Positions 23,077-32,040 of a stretch of DNA of 64,000 nt are shown here, in pieces. Location of the stretch: positions 1,488,001-1,552,000 of the forward strand of contig OY969916.1 in NCBI GenBank assembly GCA_963704535.1. The letters are read 5' to 3'. A program made the position numbers and the translations under genes. This stretch comes from G963704535 sp963704535 (lineage in GTDB: Bacteria > Chloroflexota > Chloroflexia > Chloroflexales > Roseiflexaceae). Under the pieces are notes generated by a model. It was not told the origin of the DNA and did no database searches. It saw nothing but the letters and a program-made list of their open reading frames with translations. The first letter of the stretch is position 1. Each line of letters opens with the position of its first letter.

Positions 23077-24163
23077 GGTACGCCTCCTGCTTCAGCGCGG
23101 CCTCGGTACGCGGGTCAAAGAACCGCACCATATCCGGGGCCAGATCGAAGCGCACCGGCGTGCCGATCGAGTAGCTGATCTCGCGGCCGGCACGCGCGTG
23201 GACGATTAGGTTGTCGTCGCCAAGTGAGAGGTGCAGCATCGTATAGGCTCCATACAAATCGGCGACGTAGACCTGGCCGCCGATCGGCCCCTGCTCGGAC
23301 AGCACCACCGCCTCGGGGCGAAAGCCCACGACGACCTCGCCGCCGGGCAGCGCCGCCAGGGCGCCCTTCCAGGCGGCGGGCACCGGGTAGCGGTTGTCGC
23401 CGGGCAGCTCGATCACCCCGTCGGCATAGCGCCCGGCGATCAGGTTCATGCCGGGGCTGCCGATGAAGCGGGCTACGAACAGGTTGGCCGGATTATGGTA
23501 GACCTCGTAGGGCGTCCCGACCTGCTGGACGACCGCATTGGACATGACCACGATCCGATCGCCCATTGCCATCGCCTCGATCTGGTCGTGGGTCACATAG
23601 ACCGTGGTGGCGTGCTGGGCCAGGTGCAGGCGCTTGATCTCGGCGCGCATGGTCTCGCGGAAATCGGCGTCGAGCGCACCCAGCGGCTCGTCCATCAGAA
23701 ACGCCGCCGGGCGGCGCACCAGCGCCCGCGCCAGCGCGACCCGCTGCCGGTCGCCGCCGCTGAGCGAGGGTGGCCGGAGGTGCAGCAGCGACGCGATCTC
23801 CAGCAGACGCACGACCTCGCCCACCCGCTGCTCGATCTCGCTGCGCGGCGAACCCTGCGCCTGGAGCGGGAAGGCGATGTTCTGGTATACCGTCATATGC
23901 GGGTAGAGCGCGAAGAGTTGGAACACGAAGGCGATGTCGCGCTCGCGGCCGCGCAATTGGGTGACATCTTTCCCGTCGAGCAGGATTGTGCCGTCGGTGA
24001 CGGTCTCCAGCCCAGCGATCATACGCAAGGTCGTCGTCTTGCCGCAGCCCGACGGGCCGAGCAGCACCACGAACTCGCCGTCGTTGATCGTCAGGTCCAT
24101 CGGCTGAACAGCGTGGGCCTCGCCGAATTTTTTCTCAACCTGACGAAGAGCGATTGTTGCCAT
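23069..24163 (-). CDS. Carbohydrate ABC transporter ATP-binding protein (MalK/UgpC type), first of pair
   Basis: 364 residues. Walker A GPSGCGKTTT, Q-loop FVFQLFALYPH, a variant signature LSGGDRQRVALARA, Walker B AFLMDEPLGALD, His in YVTHDQIEAM, and a C-terminal TOBE domain (GFRPEAVVLS). Drives import with the permeases encoded upstream. It overlaps the second ATPase gene by 8 bp, which ties their translation together. Confidence 0.95.
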   Translation of the reverse strand: MATIALRQVEKKFGEAHAVQPMDLTINDGEFVVLLGPSGCGKTTTLRMIAGLETVTDGTILLDGKDVTQLRGRERDIAFVFQLFALYPHMTVYQNIAFPLQAQGSPRSEIEQRVGEVVRLLEIASLLHLRPPSLSGGDRQRVALARALVRRPAAFLMDEPLGALDADFRETMRAEIKRLHLAQHATTVYVTHDQIEAMAMGDRIVVMSNAVVQQVGTPYEVYHNPANLFVARFIGSPGMNLIAGRYADGVIELPGDNRYPVPAAWKGALAALPGGEVVVGFRPEAVVLSEQGPIGGQVYVADLYGAYTMLHLSLGDDNLIVHARAGREISYSIGTPVRFDLAPDMVRFFDPRTEAALKQEAYHG

Positions 24164-24177
24164 ACTATCGTTCGCTT

Positions 24178-24302
24178 TCGGTTGTCAGTTGTCAGTTGTC
24201 CGTGGTCAGTTGTCAGACTTCCATGCATTGCGCGCACAACGCACGTATTGAAAATGTGAGAGGGGTTTCTTGAGGGGCGACCCCTCAAACTCCCCCTTTT
24301 CA
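24178..24302. repeat. TTGTCAG heptamers and type A element, copy 2
   Basis: 24180-24215 holds TTGTCAG units; 24250-24302 holds a type A element core (GGTTTCTTGAGGGGCGACCCCTCAAACTCC). It splits the small membrane protein gene from the ATPase genes in the operon. Confidence 0.8.
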
Positions 24303-24307
24303 CCCTA

Positions 24308-24544
24308 TCAGTCCGCGTTGCGGCTGACGATCGTAAAGAGGATCACGCCGGTGAGGATCACAATATAGCTATAGGTGAAGAGGACGATCGTAAACGGCTG
24401 GAACATCATCAATGCCCCCAGCGCGATCAGGCCCATCGCCAACCGCTCAAGGTACCACCAGCGGTTGTGCTTGCGGCGCTGAATCAGCGTGGTCTGCTCG
24501 CCCACGATGGTGCTCGGCGTGCGATTCGGCTCCGTGTTCGTCAT
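24308..24544 (-). CDS. Small two-helix membrane protein of the sugar ABC operon
   Basis: 78 residues. A polar N-terminus is followed by two hydrophobic segments (LERLAMGLIALGALMMF and FTIVLFTYSYIVILTGVILF). No named family recognised with certainty. A small membrane protein beside two ATPases and two permeases recalls the glycerol importer GlpSTPQV arrangement, but this is an analogy. It probably belongs to the transporter or its assembly. Confidence 0.7.
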   Translation of the reverse strand: MTNTEPNRTPSTIVGEQTTLIQRRKHNRWWYLERLAMGLIALGALMMFQPFTIVLFTYSYIVILTGVILFTIVSRNAD

Positions 24545-24557
24545 CGGTATGTGCTCC

Positions 24558-24638
24558 TAGAAGATTGGAGATTGGAGATTGGAGATTGGAGATTGCTCGT
24601 GGCGGCCTAATCTCCAATCTCCAATCTCTAATCTCTTT
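24558..24638. repeat. Inverted GATTGGA/TCCAATC heptamer repeat
   Basis: Four to five AGATTGG units, a short spacer, then the complementary CTCCAATCT units, forming a long hairpin between the permease and small membrane protein genes. Confidence 0.88.
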
Positions 24639-25588
24639 CAGCCGCGGATCGCGCCGAACGTGATGCCGCGCAGCAGGTAGCGTCGCAGTGCGAACGCCAC
24701 GATCACCACCGGGATCAGGAACAGCAGCGAGCCGGCGGCGGTGGCGGCCCACTCGCGGCCGGCGGTGCCCACCACCGATGGGATGCTGGGCGGCGCGGTG
24801 CGGGCGCGGTCACCGGTCAGCATCAGCGCGAAGGCGTACTCGTTCCAGGCGAAGATCAGGCAGAAGACCGCCGTCGCGGCGATGCCGGTCACGGACTGGG
24901 GCAGCACGATCTTGGTGAAGGCCTGCCAGCGGCTGTAGCCGTCGACCAGCGCGGCCTCTTCGTACTCGCGCGGGATCTCGTCGATAAAGCCGTTGAGCAG
25001 CCAGACCGAGAGCGACAGATTGAAACATGTGTAGAGTAGAATCATCCCGATGTGGGTGTCGAACAGGCCCAGGTAGCGATACATGAGGAAGATCGGGATC
25101 GTCACCACCACGGGCGGCAGCATGCGCGTACTCAAGATAAAAAACATCAGGTCGCCTTTGCCGGCCACCGGGAAGCGGCTGAAGGCATAGGCCGCCAGCA
25201 CGCCCAGGATCAGCGCCAGGATGGTCGAGCCGCCGGCGATGATCAGCGAGTTCTGCAAGCGCCCGACGTACTGGCTCGGCCCGATGATCTTCAACCCGCT
25301 CCTGAGCGCGACGCGCTCGGCCCACGAAAGCTGATCAGCCTGCTGCTCGAGTCGAGTGCGCTGTATCCGCGTCATCGTACTGCGCTGGTAGAAGAGCGCC
25401 ACGAAGCCGTCCAGAGTCGGCGTAAAGAGCACCTTCGGCGGCACCGAGATGATCTCCTCGCGCGGCTTGAACGCCGTCGCAAGCATCCAGATCACGGGAA
25501 ACAGGTAGATCAGGCACAGCACAGCGGCGAGCACCCCCCGACCAGTGCCGATGGCGCGCGCGCGGCCCACATTCTCAACTTTCGGCAT
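24638..25588 (-). CDS. Carbohydrate ABC transporter permease (MalG type)
   Basis: 316 residues, six predicted membrane helices. The ATPase-docking EAA loop reads YEEAALVDGYSRWQAFTKIVLP. An N-terminal helix (GVLAAVLCLIYLFPVIWMLATAF) precedes a ~60-residue charged periplasmic stretch (QQADQLSWAERVAL), longer than usual, before the core helices. It starts 5 bp after the stop of the other permease gene, so the two are translated together. Confidence 0.94.
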   Translation of the reverse strand: MPKVENVGRARAIGTGRGVLAAVLCLIYLFPVIWMLATAFKPREEIISVPPKVLFTPTLDGFVALFYQRSTMTRIQRTRLEQQADQLSWAERVALRSGLKIIGPSQYVGRLQNSLIIAGGSTILALILGVLAAYAFSRFPVAGKGDLMFFILSTRMLPPVVVTIPIFLMYRYLGLFDTHIGMILLYTCFNLSLSVWLLNGFIDEIPREYEEAALVDGYSRWQAFTKIVLPQSVTGIAATAVFCLIFAWNEYAFALMLTGDRARTAPPSIPSVVGTAGREWAATAAGSLLFLIPVVIVAFALRRYLLRGITFGAIRG

Positions 25589-25593
25589 ACTGA

Positions 25594-26535
25594 TCAGCCT
25601 TCCTTGATCTTATTGAGATACTTCACATAGATATTGCTCACGCCCACGATAATCACCAGCACGATATAGGCGAACGCGGAGGCTTTGCCAGTGTCCCAGC
25701 GCCCCAGGAACGCAGTGCGGTACAGGTTGACCGCCACCAGTTCGGTCGCGTCGCCAGGGCCACCTTGGGTCAGGCCCATCACCAGGTCGAAGCTCTTGAA
25801 CGCCTCGATCGTGCGGAACAGCACCGCGATCAGCAGCAGCGGCGCGGTCTGCGGGAGCGTGATTCGCCAGAAGGTATACCAGGCGCCGGCCCGATCGATC
25901 TCGGCGGCCTCGTACAGAAAGTCGGGGATCGCGCTCAGGCCGGCCAGGCACAACAGCATCACAAACGGGCTCCACATCCACACATCGACGATCACGATCG
26001 ACCACATGGCGACATTGCGATCGGTGGTCCACGCCGGCCCCTGGCCCGGCTGGAAGCCCAGCACATAGTTGAAAATGCCGTAGTTGGGGTTGTACATCAC
26101 CTGCCAGAACACCCCGACCACCACCGGCGAGAGCATCATCGGGATCAGGATCAGGGTCGTGATCAGCCCACTGCCGCGGAACTTCTTGTGCAGCAGCAGC
26201 GCCATCCCGAAGCCGACCAGGATCTGGAGTGATACCGACATCAGCGCGAAGCGCCCGGTGTTGCGGAAATACAGCCATAGCTCAGGGCTACCCAGGATGT
26301 CGCGGTAGTTCTGGAGGCCGATCCAGACCGGGTCCAGCCCGGAGATCGCGCGGTAGTCGGTGAAGCTGACATACAGACTGTAGATCAACGGGAAGATATT
26401 GAAGGCGATTAAAAGCGCAAGCGTCGGCCACAGAAACAGCCGCTTCAGCGTCGTATCGCTGAGCGCGCGATGAACTGGGCGCTTGACCGCCACACTTTGC
26501 TCGATGGTACTCTGTTCTTCTTTTGCCTGAAACAT
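25594..26535 (-). CDS. Carbohydrate ABC transporter permease (MalF/UgpA type)
   Basis: 313 residues, six membrane helices. The EAA loop is YEAAEIDRAGAWYTFWRITLP. The N-terminal helix LFLWPTLALLIAFNIFPLIYSLYVSFTDY is typical. With the MalG-type partner it forms the import channel. It lies downstream of the binding-protein gene, separated by an 85-bp gap filled by inverted GTTGCGT repeats. Confidence 0.94.
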   Translation of the reverse strand: MFQAKEEQSTIEQSVAVKRPVHRALSDTTLKRLFLWPTLALLIAFNIFPLIYSLYVSFTDYRAISGLDPVWIGLQNYRDILGSPELWLYFRNTGRFALMSVSLQILVGFGMALLLHKKFRGSGLITTLILIPMMLSPVVVGVFWQVMYNPNYGIFNYVLGFQPGQGPAWTTDRNVAMWSIVIVDVWMWSPFVMLLCLAGLSAIPDFLYEAAEIDRAGAWYTFWRITLPQTAPLLLIAVLFRTIEAFKSFDLVMGLTQGGPGDATELVAVNLYRTAFLGRWDTGKASAFAYIVLVIIVGVSNIYVKYLNKIKEG

Positions 26536-26544
26536 AACGTTCTC

Positions 26545-26618
26545 GTGTTATATGTTGCGTGTTGCGTGTTGCGTGTTAGGTGTCACAAGACACGCAACAC
26601 GCAACACGCAACACGTAG
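26545..26618. repeat. Inverted GTTGCGT/ACGCAAC heptamer repeat
   Basis: Three GTTGCGT units and a spacer, then ACGCAAC units. The hairpin sits directly after the binding-protein stop, a place where such structures can raise the expression of the upstream gene relative to the permeases. Confidence 0.88.
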
Positions 26619-26620
26619 GC

Positions 26621-28078
26621 CTACTTCAGCAGACCGCCCTTCCTAAGGATATCTTCGTGTTTCTGGGCGATCGTGTCGAGGGTCGCCTGTGCAGTGCCCA
26701 CGTCCTCGACGATGAACTTATGCAGCTCGGCCTGGCCGCTCTGCATCATCTCGCCATAGACCGGCACGGCCCAGAAGTCTTTGACAAAGGTCATCGACTC
26801 GGCGAACGCGCGGTTGTAGGGGGTGTTATCCAGGAATTCCTGCGACTCCAGCACGGCGCTGTTGCAGGTATAGCCGCCCAGCTCGGCCCACTTCTTCTGG
26901 GTCTCATCCTTGCCGAACCACTTGAGGAACTCCATCGCGGCGGCCTGGCGCTCGGGGCTGATGAACTTGACGATGCTCAAGCCCTGGCCGCCCAGCGCCG
27001 CGTGGCGCTTGCCGGTCGGGCCGGTCGGGTTGGAGAAGAAACCGGTGTCGTTGGCAAACTTGTTGGTCGACTCATTCGCCAGGCCGGGGAAGAAGGCGAA
27101 GAAGTTCATCGCCATCGCCACCTGCCCGCTGGTGAACTGGTCAACACTCTCCTGCCAGAAGACGTTGCCGCTGCCGGGGGGCATAAACTTGTACAGCTGC
27201 TTGTAGAAGTCAAGCGCCTCGACGCCCTCTTTGCTATTGAGGATGCCGTCGACCTTGTAGGTCGAGTAGTCGCCCCAATCGGCGCCCCAGCTGAACAGCA
27301 CGTTCTCGAAGCCCATCGTTAGGGCGTCGTAGTCCTTCTGGGTGTAGACCGAGACGCCGTACAGGTTCTGATCCGGCCGGGTGAAGAACTCGGCAATGTC
27401 GCGCAGCTCCATCCAGGTCTTGGGGATAGCCAGATCGTAGCCGTACTTGGCCTTGAAGTCGGTTTTGTTCTTCTCGTCCTCGAACAGGTCTTTGCGGTAG
27501 GCCCAGCCGTCGGCGTCGCCCTCGGTTGGGTAGGCCCAGTACTTGCCGGAGCCCTTGGGGAACTCGGCATAGGCGGCTACGGTCGCCGGGGCCAGATTCT
27601 TGCCGTTGAGTTCGGTGTTGAAGACGTCGGTCAGCTCGACATACCACCCGCCGGTCGCGCCCTGGCCCAGCCACTGGCTATCGCCGACGACCAGGTCGTA
27701 AGAGGTGCCCTGGCCGGCCATCTCGGTGCCGAAGCGGTCGGGGAAGGTGCCCCAGGGCTCCTGGACAACCTTGATCTTGACGCCAGCCACCGCCTCATAC
27801 TCGTTGACCAGCTCCTGTAGGTAATTCGATGGGTCCCACTCGGCCCAGATGATCGTCAGCTCTTTGACGTCGCCGCCGGCGGCCGGCTGGGCGGCCGGCG
27901 CTGCGGTCGGCTCGGCTGGCTGGGCGGCCGGCGCCGCAGTGGGCTCCGTGGCCGGGGCGGCCGGCGCTGCGGTGGGCTGGGCGGCCGGCGCGGGCGTGGT
28001 GCCGCCACAGGCTGCTACCAATGTCCCAATGAGCATCAATAAGACCAATCCCGCGATCCATCTGACGTGTCGCTGCAT
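26621..28078 (-). CDS. Carbohydrate ABC transporter substrate-binding lipoprotein
   Basis: 485 residues. Lipoprotein signal with lipobox LVAAC, then an Ala/Pro/Thr linker (PAAQPTAAPA type), then a cluster 1 solute-binding fold (ELTIIWAEWDPSNYLQELVNEYE, GTSYDLVVGDSQWLGQG, LGGQGLSIVKFI). AAGGAGG precedes the start. It captures the substrate outside the membrane for the permease pair encoded downstream. First gene of the operon; divergent from the MocR regulator across an 844-bp repeat-rich gap. Confidence 0.94.
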   Translation of the reverse strand: MQRHVRWIAGLVLLMLIGTLVAACGGTTPAPAAQPTAAPAAPATEPTAAPAAQPAEPTAAPAAQPAAGGDVKELTIIWAEWDPSNYLQELVNEYEAVAGVKIKVVQEPWGTFPDRFGTEMAGQGTSYDLVVGDSQWLGQGATGGWYVELTDVFNTELNGKNLAPATVAAYAEFPKGSGKYWAYPTEGDADGWAYRKDLFEDEKNKTDFKAKYGYDLAIPKTWMELRDIAEFFTRPDQNLYGVSVYTQKDYDALTMGFENVLFSWGADWGDYSTYKVDGILNSKEGVEALDFYKQLYKFMPPGSGNVFWQESVDQFTSGQVAMAMNFFAFFPGLANESTNKFANDTGFFSNPTGPTGKRHAALGGQGLSIVKFISPERQAAAMEFLKWFGKDETQKKWAELGGYTCNSAVLESQEFLDNTPYNRAFAESMTFVKDFWAVPVYGEMMQSGQAELHKFIVEDVGTAQATLDTIAQKHEDILRKGGLLK

Positions 28079-28257
28079 GGGTTATCCTCCTTCAATGGAG
28101 TAGCATTTGACCTCGATGGCGAATGAGTTCCCTGGAAGACACGGTTGCGTCGGCTAGCCGCTGCTTCATCACCTCCTTACCGGCACACCTCGAAGCCCCG
28201 CCACCCGCAGGCACAGGTGCGAAGCTCGCCAAATGAACGTACGATGTGGCCCGCCTG

Positions 28258-28470
28258 CTTGTAAAGAGGGAGTTTGAGGGGCTGTATGAAAGGGGGAGTT
28301 TGAGAGGGAAGCCCCTCAAGAACCCCTTTCCGCCACCGAACTCCTGCGATAAACGGACTTCTCAAACACCCTCTAAGAGGCTGTCTGAAAAGGGGGAGTT
28401 TGAGGGGAAGCCCCCTCAAGAACCCCTTTCCACGATGGATCGCGAGTGACACGCGGGCCTTTTCAGAGAG
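28258..28470. mobile_element. Type A MITE-like elements, copies 3 and 4 in tandem
   Basis: Two adjacent copies, each with a TGAAAGGGGGAGTTTGAG or TGAAAAGGGGGAGTTTGAG left half and CCCCTCAAGAACCCCTTTCC right half; the second starts GAGGCTGTCTGAAAAG. They occupy much of the promoter gap between the sugar operon and its likely regulator. Confidence 0.8.
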
Positions 28471-28591
28471 CTTCTAGATCCAATACTTTTCAAATAAGAG
28501 GTATTTAGTGGTGTGCGAGTTATTAACACCACTAGGGGTTGTGGTTACAAGACGTGCCAGAGCCTTATTTGAAAAGTATTGCTTCTAGATC
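28471..28591. mobile_element. Type C MITE with 18-bp perfect inverted ends and 10-bp target duplication
   Basis: Element 28481-28581 (101 bp) has perfect ends CAATACTTTTCAAATAAG and the complement. It is flanked by the exact 10-bp direct repeat CTTCTAGATC (28471-28480 and 28582-28591). It is AT-rich compared with its surroundings and has no gene. A 10-bp duplication points to transposition by an unlinked transposase. The following ~220 bp to 28810 are AT-rich and hold nothing I recognise. Confidence 0.93.
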
Positions 28592-28815
28592 AATCAGGCG
28601 GTTGATTTGATTCTATACAGACGGATATTGATATGATATTATTATGATAACAATGTGGGGTTGTTCGCTCATTATAGTACTTATGGAATAATTGTCAATA
28701 GGCTTTTTCCGCCGAAACATCCGGGATTCACTCCGGTATCCAGCTTCCTGATGCGTCAGATCAGAGATATAAAATATCGGTATATTTCTTTAAGACAAAG
28801 TTTCGGGCAACGCCG

Positions 28816-28878
28816 TTCTAGTTACAATGTGGGTGGGGAAGGCTGAGGGGGCTGCCCCTCAAACCCCCTTTCCCCAGA
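28816..28878. mobile_element. Type A-like element fragment, copy 5
   Basis: Core GGCTGAGGGGGCTGCCCCTCAAACCCCC. The preceding sequence (GACAAAGTTTCGGGCAACGCCGTTCT...TACAATGTGGGTGGGGAA) is shared with 38716-38762, so the two sites carry a common larger fragment. Confidence 0.75.
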
Positions 28879-28922
28879 ACTGTAAAGCACTGGGAACCTT
28901 GCCTAATGTGAGGAGGCAGGCC

Positions 28923-30452
28923 ATGGAATGGCCGATCGATCGCGAGCGATTGCTTGCCATGGGCAGCGATTCGCCACGCTACGAGCTGATCGCCCGCGCG
29001 ATCGAGGAGGCGATCACGTCCGGCAGCCTGCACTCCGGCGATCGTCTGCCTACCGTGCGCCAGCTCTCACTCGAACTGGGCGTGAGTGGGACGACCATCA
29101 CCGCAGCCTATAACCTGCTCAACAAGCGCGGCTGGATTCTCAGCGAGGTTGGCCGCGGGACGTTCGTCAACCAGCAACAGAGCGGCGGTCGCACAAGCCC
29201 GCGCGGCGCCGGGGCCGGCGCTCCCCCCCGGTTCCTCGCCAACCGCCCATTGCCGGTCCCCGCGCCTTGGCGCCAGCGCGCGCTGACCACATCGGCGCAG
29301 CTCCTGCGCGCGGCCTACCCATCCGCCCAGGATTGTACCACCGGGCGGCCCGACCCGGCCCTGCTGCCCCTGTCGGTGCTGCGGCGCGCCTGGAAGGCCG
29401 CCGTCGAGCGGCTCAACCCCGCCGACCTCCAGTACACCGGGCCGGAGCCGATTGACGCGCTGACCCAGGCGATCGTGCCACGACTCAACGCCGACGGTAT
29501 CCCGGCCCAGGAGCACAACATCGTCGTCGGATCTTCGGCCCAGCAGCTGATCGTGCTCACCCTCCAGGTGGTCGCTGCCCTGTCCGCCGAGACGATCGTG
29601 GCCGTCGAGGAGCCTGGCTACCCGGCGATTATGGATACCTGTGAGCGGGCCGGCTACCGCCTGGTGGGGTTCGAGGTCGATTCACAGGGCGCCATCCCCA
29701 ACTCGCTGGACGCCGCGCTGGCCGCCGGGGCTACGGCGGTGCTATTCACGCCGCGCGCCCACAACCCCACCGGCGCCTCATGGACCGCCGACCGGGTCGC
29801 CGACCTAGCCGACGTGCTGGCCGACTATCCGGGCGTGGTCGCGATCGAGGATGACCACTTCGCCGGCGTCGCCGCAGCACGCCCCGGCTCGTTGCTGGCC
29901 GATCGCCGGATCGCCGACCGCGTCGTCTACATTCGGTCGATCTCCAAATCGATCGCGCCGGACATGCGGATCGCGGTGGCGGCGGCCCAGCCGCGCCTAC
30001 GTTCGCTGCTGGCCGAGGCCAAGAGCTTCGCCGACGGCTGGAGTTCGCGCCTGGCTCAGCGCGCCCTGGCCAACGCGCTGCAAGATAAAGAGCTGGATCG
30101 TCTGCTGGCGGCGGCCTACCGGGCCTACGCCGCCCGACGCGCCGCCGTGGTCCACGCGCTGGACTTGCGCCTGGCCACGCTCGACAGCGGCGCCCTAAGC
30201 CACGCCGATGGCGTCAACATCTGGCTCCACCTGCCGCCGGGCGCCGACTCGGCAGCGGTGATCGAGCGCGCCGCCGCGCTGGGGGTGCTGGTCTCGCCGG
30301 GCGAGCCGTTCTTCATCCGACCGGGGCGCAGCGACGTGGTGCGCCTGAGCGCCAGCGCGATCAGCCTGGAACTGGCCCCGCAGATGGGGGAGGCCCTGGC
30401 GACCGCCGCGCTGACCGCGGCGGGGCCTCTGGCCGTCGCGCTACCGATCTGA
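28923..30452 (+). CDS. MocR-type regulator (GntR DNA-binding domain fused to PLP aminotransferase-like domain)
   Basis: About 509 residues. Residues ~20-85 form a GntR winged helix (YELIARAIEEAITSGSLHSG, LPTVRQLSLELGVSGTTITAAYNLL). The rest is a class I aminotransferase-like domain with TGPEPIDALTQ, FTPRAHNPTGASW and the PLP-binding Lys in IRSISKSIAPDMR. Start chosen after GAGGAGG; an upstream in-frame start would lie in a repeat. It is divergent from the sugar operon and is its probable regulator, though MocR proteins more often control PLP, amino-acid or amine genes. Confidence 0.92.
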   Translation: MEWPIDRERLLAMGSDSPRYELIARAIEEAITSGSLHSGDRLPTVRQLSLELGVSGTTITAAYNLLNKRGWILSEVGRGTFVNQQQSGGRTSPRGAGAGAPPRFLANRPLPVPAPWRQRALTTSAQLLRAAYPSAQDCTTGRPDPALLPLSVLRRAWKAAVERLNPADLQYTGPEPIDALTQAIVPRLNADGIPAQEHNIVVGSSAQQLIVLTLQVVAALSAETIVAVEEPGYPAIMDTCERAGYRLVGFEVDSQGAIPNSLDAALAAGATAVLFTPRAHNPTGASWTADRVADLADVLADYPGVVAIEDDHFAGVAAARPGSLLADRRIADRVVYIRSISKSIAPDMRIAVAAAQPRLRSLLAEAKSFADGWSSRLAQRALANALQDKELDRLLAAAYRAYAARRAAVVHALDLRLATLDSGALSHADGVNIWLHLPPGADSAAVIERAAALGVLVSPGEPFFIRPGRSDVVRLSASAISLELAPQMGEALATAALTAAGPLAVALPI

Positions 30453-30463
30453 TCGCGGCGTGC

Positions 30464-30538
30464 CTAAGAGCCGATCCCAAAACCGCCCTTCGATACGGCT
30501 GCGCCTACTCAGGATGCAGTTTTGGGATCGGCTCTTAG
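30464..30538. repeat. 75-bp inverted-repeat element with 20-bp perfect arms
   Basis: CTAAGAGCCGATCCCAAAAC and its exact complement surround 35 bp. It lies between two convergent genes and touches the aldo/keto reductase stop. It may be a bidirectional terminator or a non-autonomous IS remnant. Confidence 0.88.
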
Positions 30539-31474
30539 TCAGCCCTTCAGTACCCCATTCACCTCATCCAGCTCCTCGGCCGTCAGGCGCCAGTCGCCGG
30601 CCTTGGCGTTCGCCCGCACCTGCTCCAGGCTGGTGGCTCCTGAGATCACCGAGCTGACCTGCGGCTGAGCCAGCAGCCAGGCGTGGGCCAGTTCGCCCAG
30701 CGAGCGATCGCGCTCCTGCGCCCAGGCGCCGAGCCGCTCGATGCGCGTGAAGTTGGCGTCGGTCATGTAGTCCTGCACGTAGGTGCTGCTCTCACCGCGC
30801 GAGCCGGTCGGCGCCGACTCGCCGCGCTTGTATTTGCCGGTGAGGAACCCGCCAGCTAGCGGGAAGTAGGGCAGAATGCCGACCTGGTACTCGTTGCAGT
30901 AGGGGATCAGCTCGGCCTCGATCGAGCGCTCGAACATGTGATAGTGGGGCTGGATGGTGATGAAGGGCTCCCAGCCGCGCAGCTCGGCCAGCAGGTTGGC
31001 GCGCGCCAACTGCCAGGCGGCGAAGTTCGACGCGCCGATGTAGCGCAGCTTGCCGGCGCGCACTAGGTCGGCCAGCGTTCGCAGCGTCTCCTCGATCGGC
31101 GTGGTGGGGTCCCAGCGGTGGATCTGGTATAGATCGATGTAGTCGCTTTGGAGACGGCGCAGGCTGGCCTCGACCGCGTTCAGAAGATGGTGCCGGGAGG
31201 CGCCGTAATCGTTAGGCCCCTGGCCGGTCTTGTTGTAGCCTTTGGTGGCCAGGATGACTGCGTGCCGGCGGCCTTGCAGCGCCACACCCAGGCTCTCCTC
31301 GGAGCGGCCTTCCTGGTACACGTCGGCCGTGTCGATAAAGTTGATCCCCAGGTCGAGCGCCCCATCGACGATCTCAGTCACGCCCGGCTGGTCGACTCTG
31401 ATGCCGAAGCGGTTGGTTCCCAGGCCGATCGTCGAGACGCGCACGCCCGACTTCCCTAGCTGACGATACTCCAC
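30539..31474 (-). CDS. Aldo/keto reductase
   Basis: 311 residues, NADPH-dependent (beta/alpha)8 oxidoreductase. Catalytic tetrad region visible: Asp and Tyr in INFIDTADVYQEG, Lys in VILATKGYNK, His in DLYQIHRWDP. The C-terminal nucleotide-binding part has SSVISGATSLEQVRANA. I chose GTG 31474 (VEYRQLGKSG) because GAGGAG lies 7 bp upstream and it matches the normal family N-terminus; reading further upstream would translate a type A element. Substrate unknown. Confidence 0.92.
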   Translation of the reverse strand: MEYRQLGKSGVRVSTIGLGTNRFGIRVDQPGVTEIVDGALDLGINFIDTADVYQEGRSEESLGVALQGRRHAVILATKGYNKTGQGPNDYGASRHHLLNAVEASLRRLQSDYIDLYQIHRWDPTTPIEETLRTLADLVRAGKLRYIGASNFAAWQLARANLLAELRGWEPFITIQPHYHMFERSIEAELIPYCNEYQVGILPYFPLAGGFLTGKYKRGESAPTGSRGESSTYVQDYMTDANFTRIERLGAWAQERDRSLGELAHAWLLAQPQVSSVISGATSLEQVRANAKAGDWRLTAEELDEVNGVLKG

Positions 31475-31493
31475 GATATGCTCCTCATTCTTT

Positions 31494-31593
31494 AGAGGCT
31501 GTCTGAAAAGGTCCTTGTCTCTCTCGGGATCTGTGGTGTAAGGGGGGTTCTTGAGGGGCAGCCCCCTCAAACTCCCCTTTTCAGACAGTCTCT
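31494..31593. mobile_element. Type A MITE-like element, copy 6 (near complete)
   Basis: About 100 bp with inverted ends GAGGCTGTCTGAAAAGG and CCTTTTCAGACAGTCTC and a central TTGAGGGGC/GCCCCTCAA palindrome. Flanked by TTA/TTG. Confidence 0.88.
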
Positions 31594-31737
31594 TGCTGGT
31601 CCCGTCGCACCATTATACGGCAAGCTGCGCCGGCCCTGAAAAGGACCACCCGGATCGGCGGGGCATGGACCACGGGCGCTCTGGCACACACCGTGCTCTC
31701 TTAACATCACGAAGAGAAAGCGAAAGGAATGACACCG

Positions 31738-32028
31738 ATGAGTACGCAACAGCACAACTGGACCAGCCGGCTGCTCGACATGAGCCGCGAGGCATTCGAG
31801 GACGCGGCCTATACCACGGCCTACCATACGCTCTTCGCCGCGATGCACACGGCCACCTCGACGGAACCGCAGTTCGTGGCCGATGTCGAGCGCGAAGCCG
31901 CACGCCAACGCGACGAGCTTGGACGGCGCCCCGAAGCGCCGCTAGGTGTGGAGGAGGCAAACTATGACATGCTGATCAGCGCGTGCCGCGAGGTCGCGTC
32001 CGGCACCACGCCGCCTGCTACGAGCTAA
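31738..32028 (+). CDS. Small protein of unknown function
   Basis: About 96 residues, soluble, acidic and helical, starting MSTQQHNWTSRLLDMSREAF. AAAGGA lies 9 bp before this ATG; an ATG at 31729 is too close to it. Codon use matches GC-rich neighbours and an opposed gene ends 13 bp away. I recognise no family. Coding status is supported by the ribosome site and regular codon bias only. Confidence 0.6.
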   Translation: MSTQQHNWTSRLLDMSREAFEDAAYTTAYHTLFAAMHTATSTEPQFVADVEREAARQRDELGRRPEAPLGVEEANYDMLISACREVASGTTPPATS

Positions 32029-32040
32029 GAGGACGGGCGA

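Noticed and set aside
28655..28846. Plus-strand 63-residue open frame in the AT-rich gap
   Set aside because: No ribosome site and it runs into a type A element fragment.
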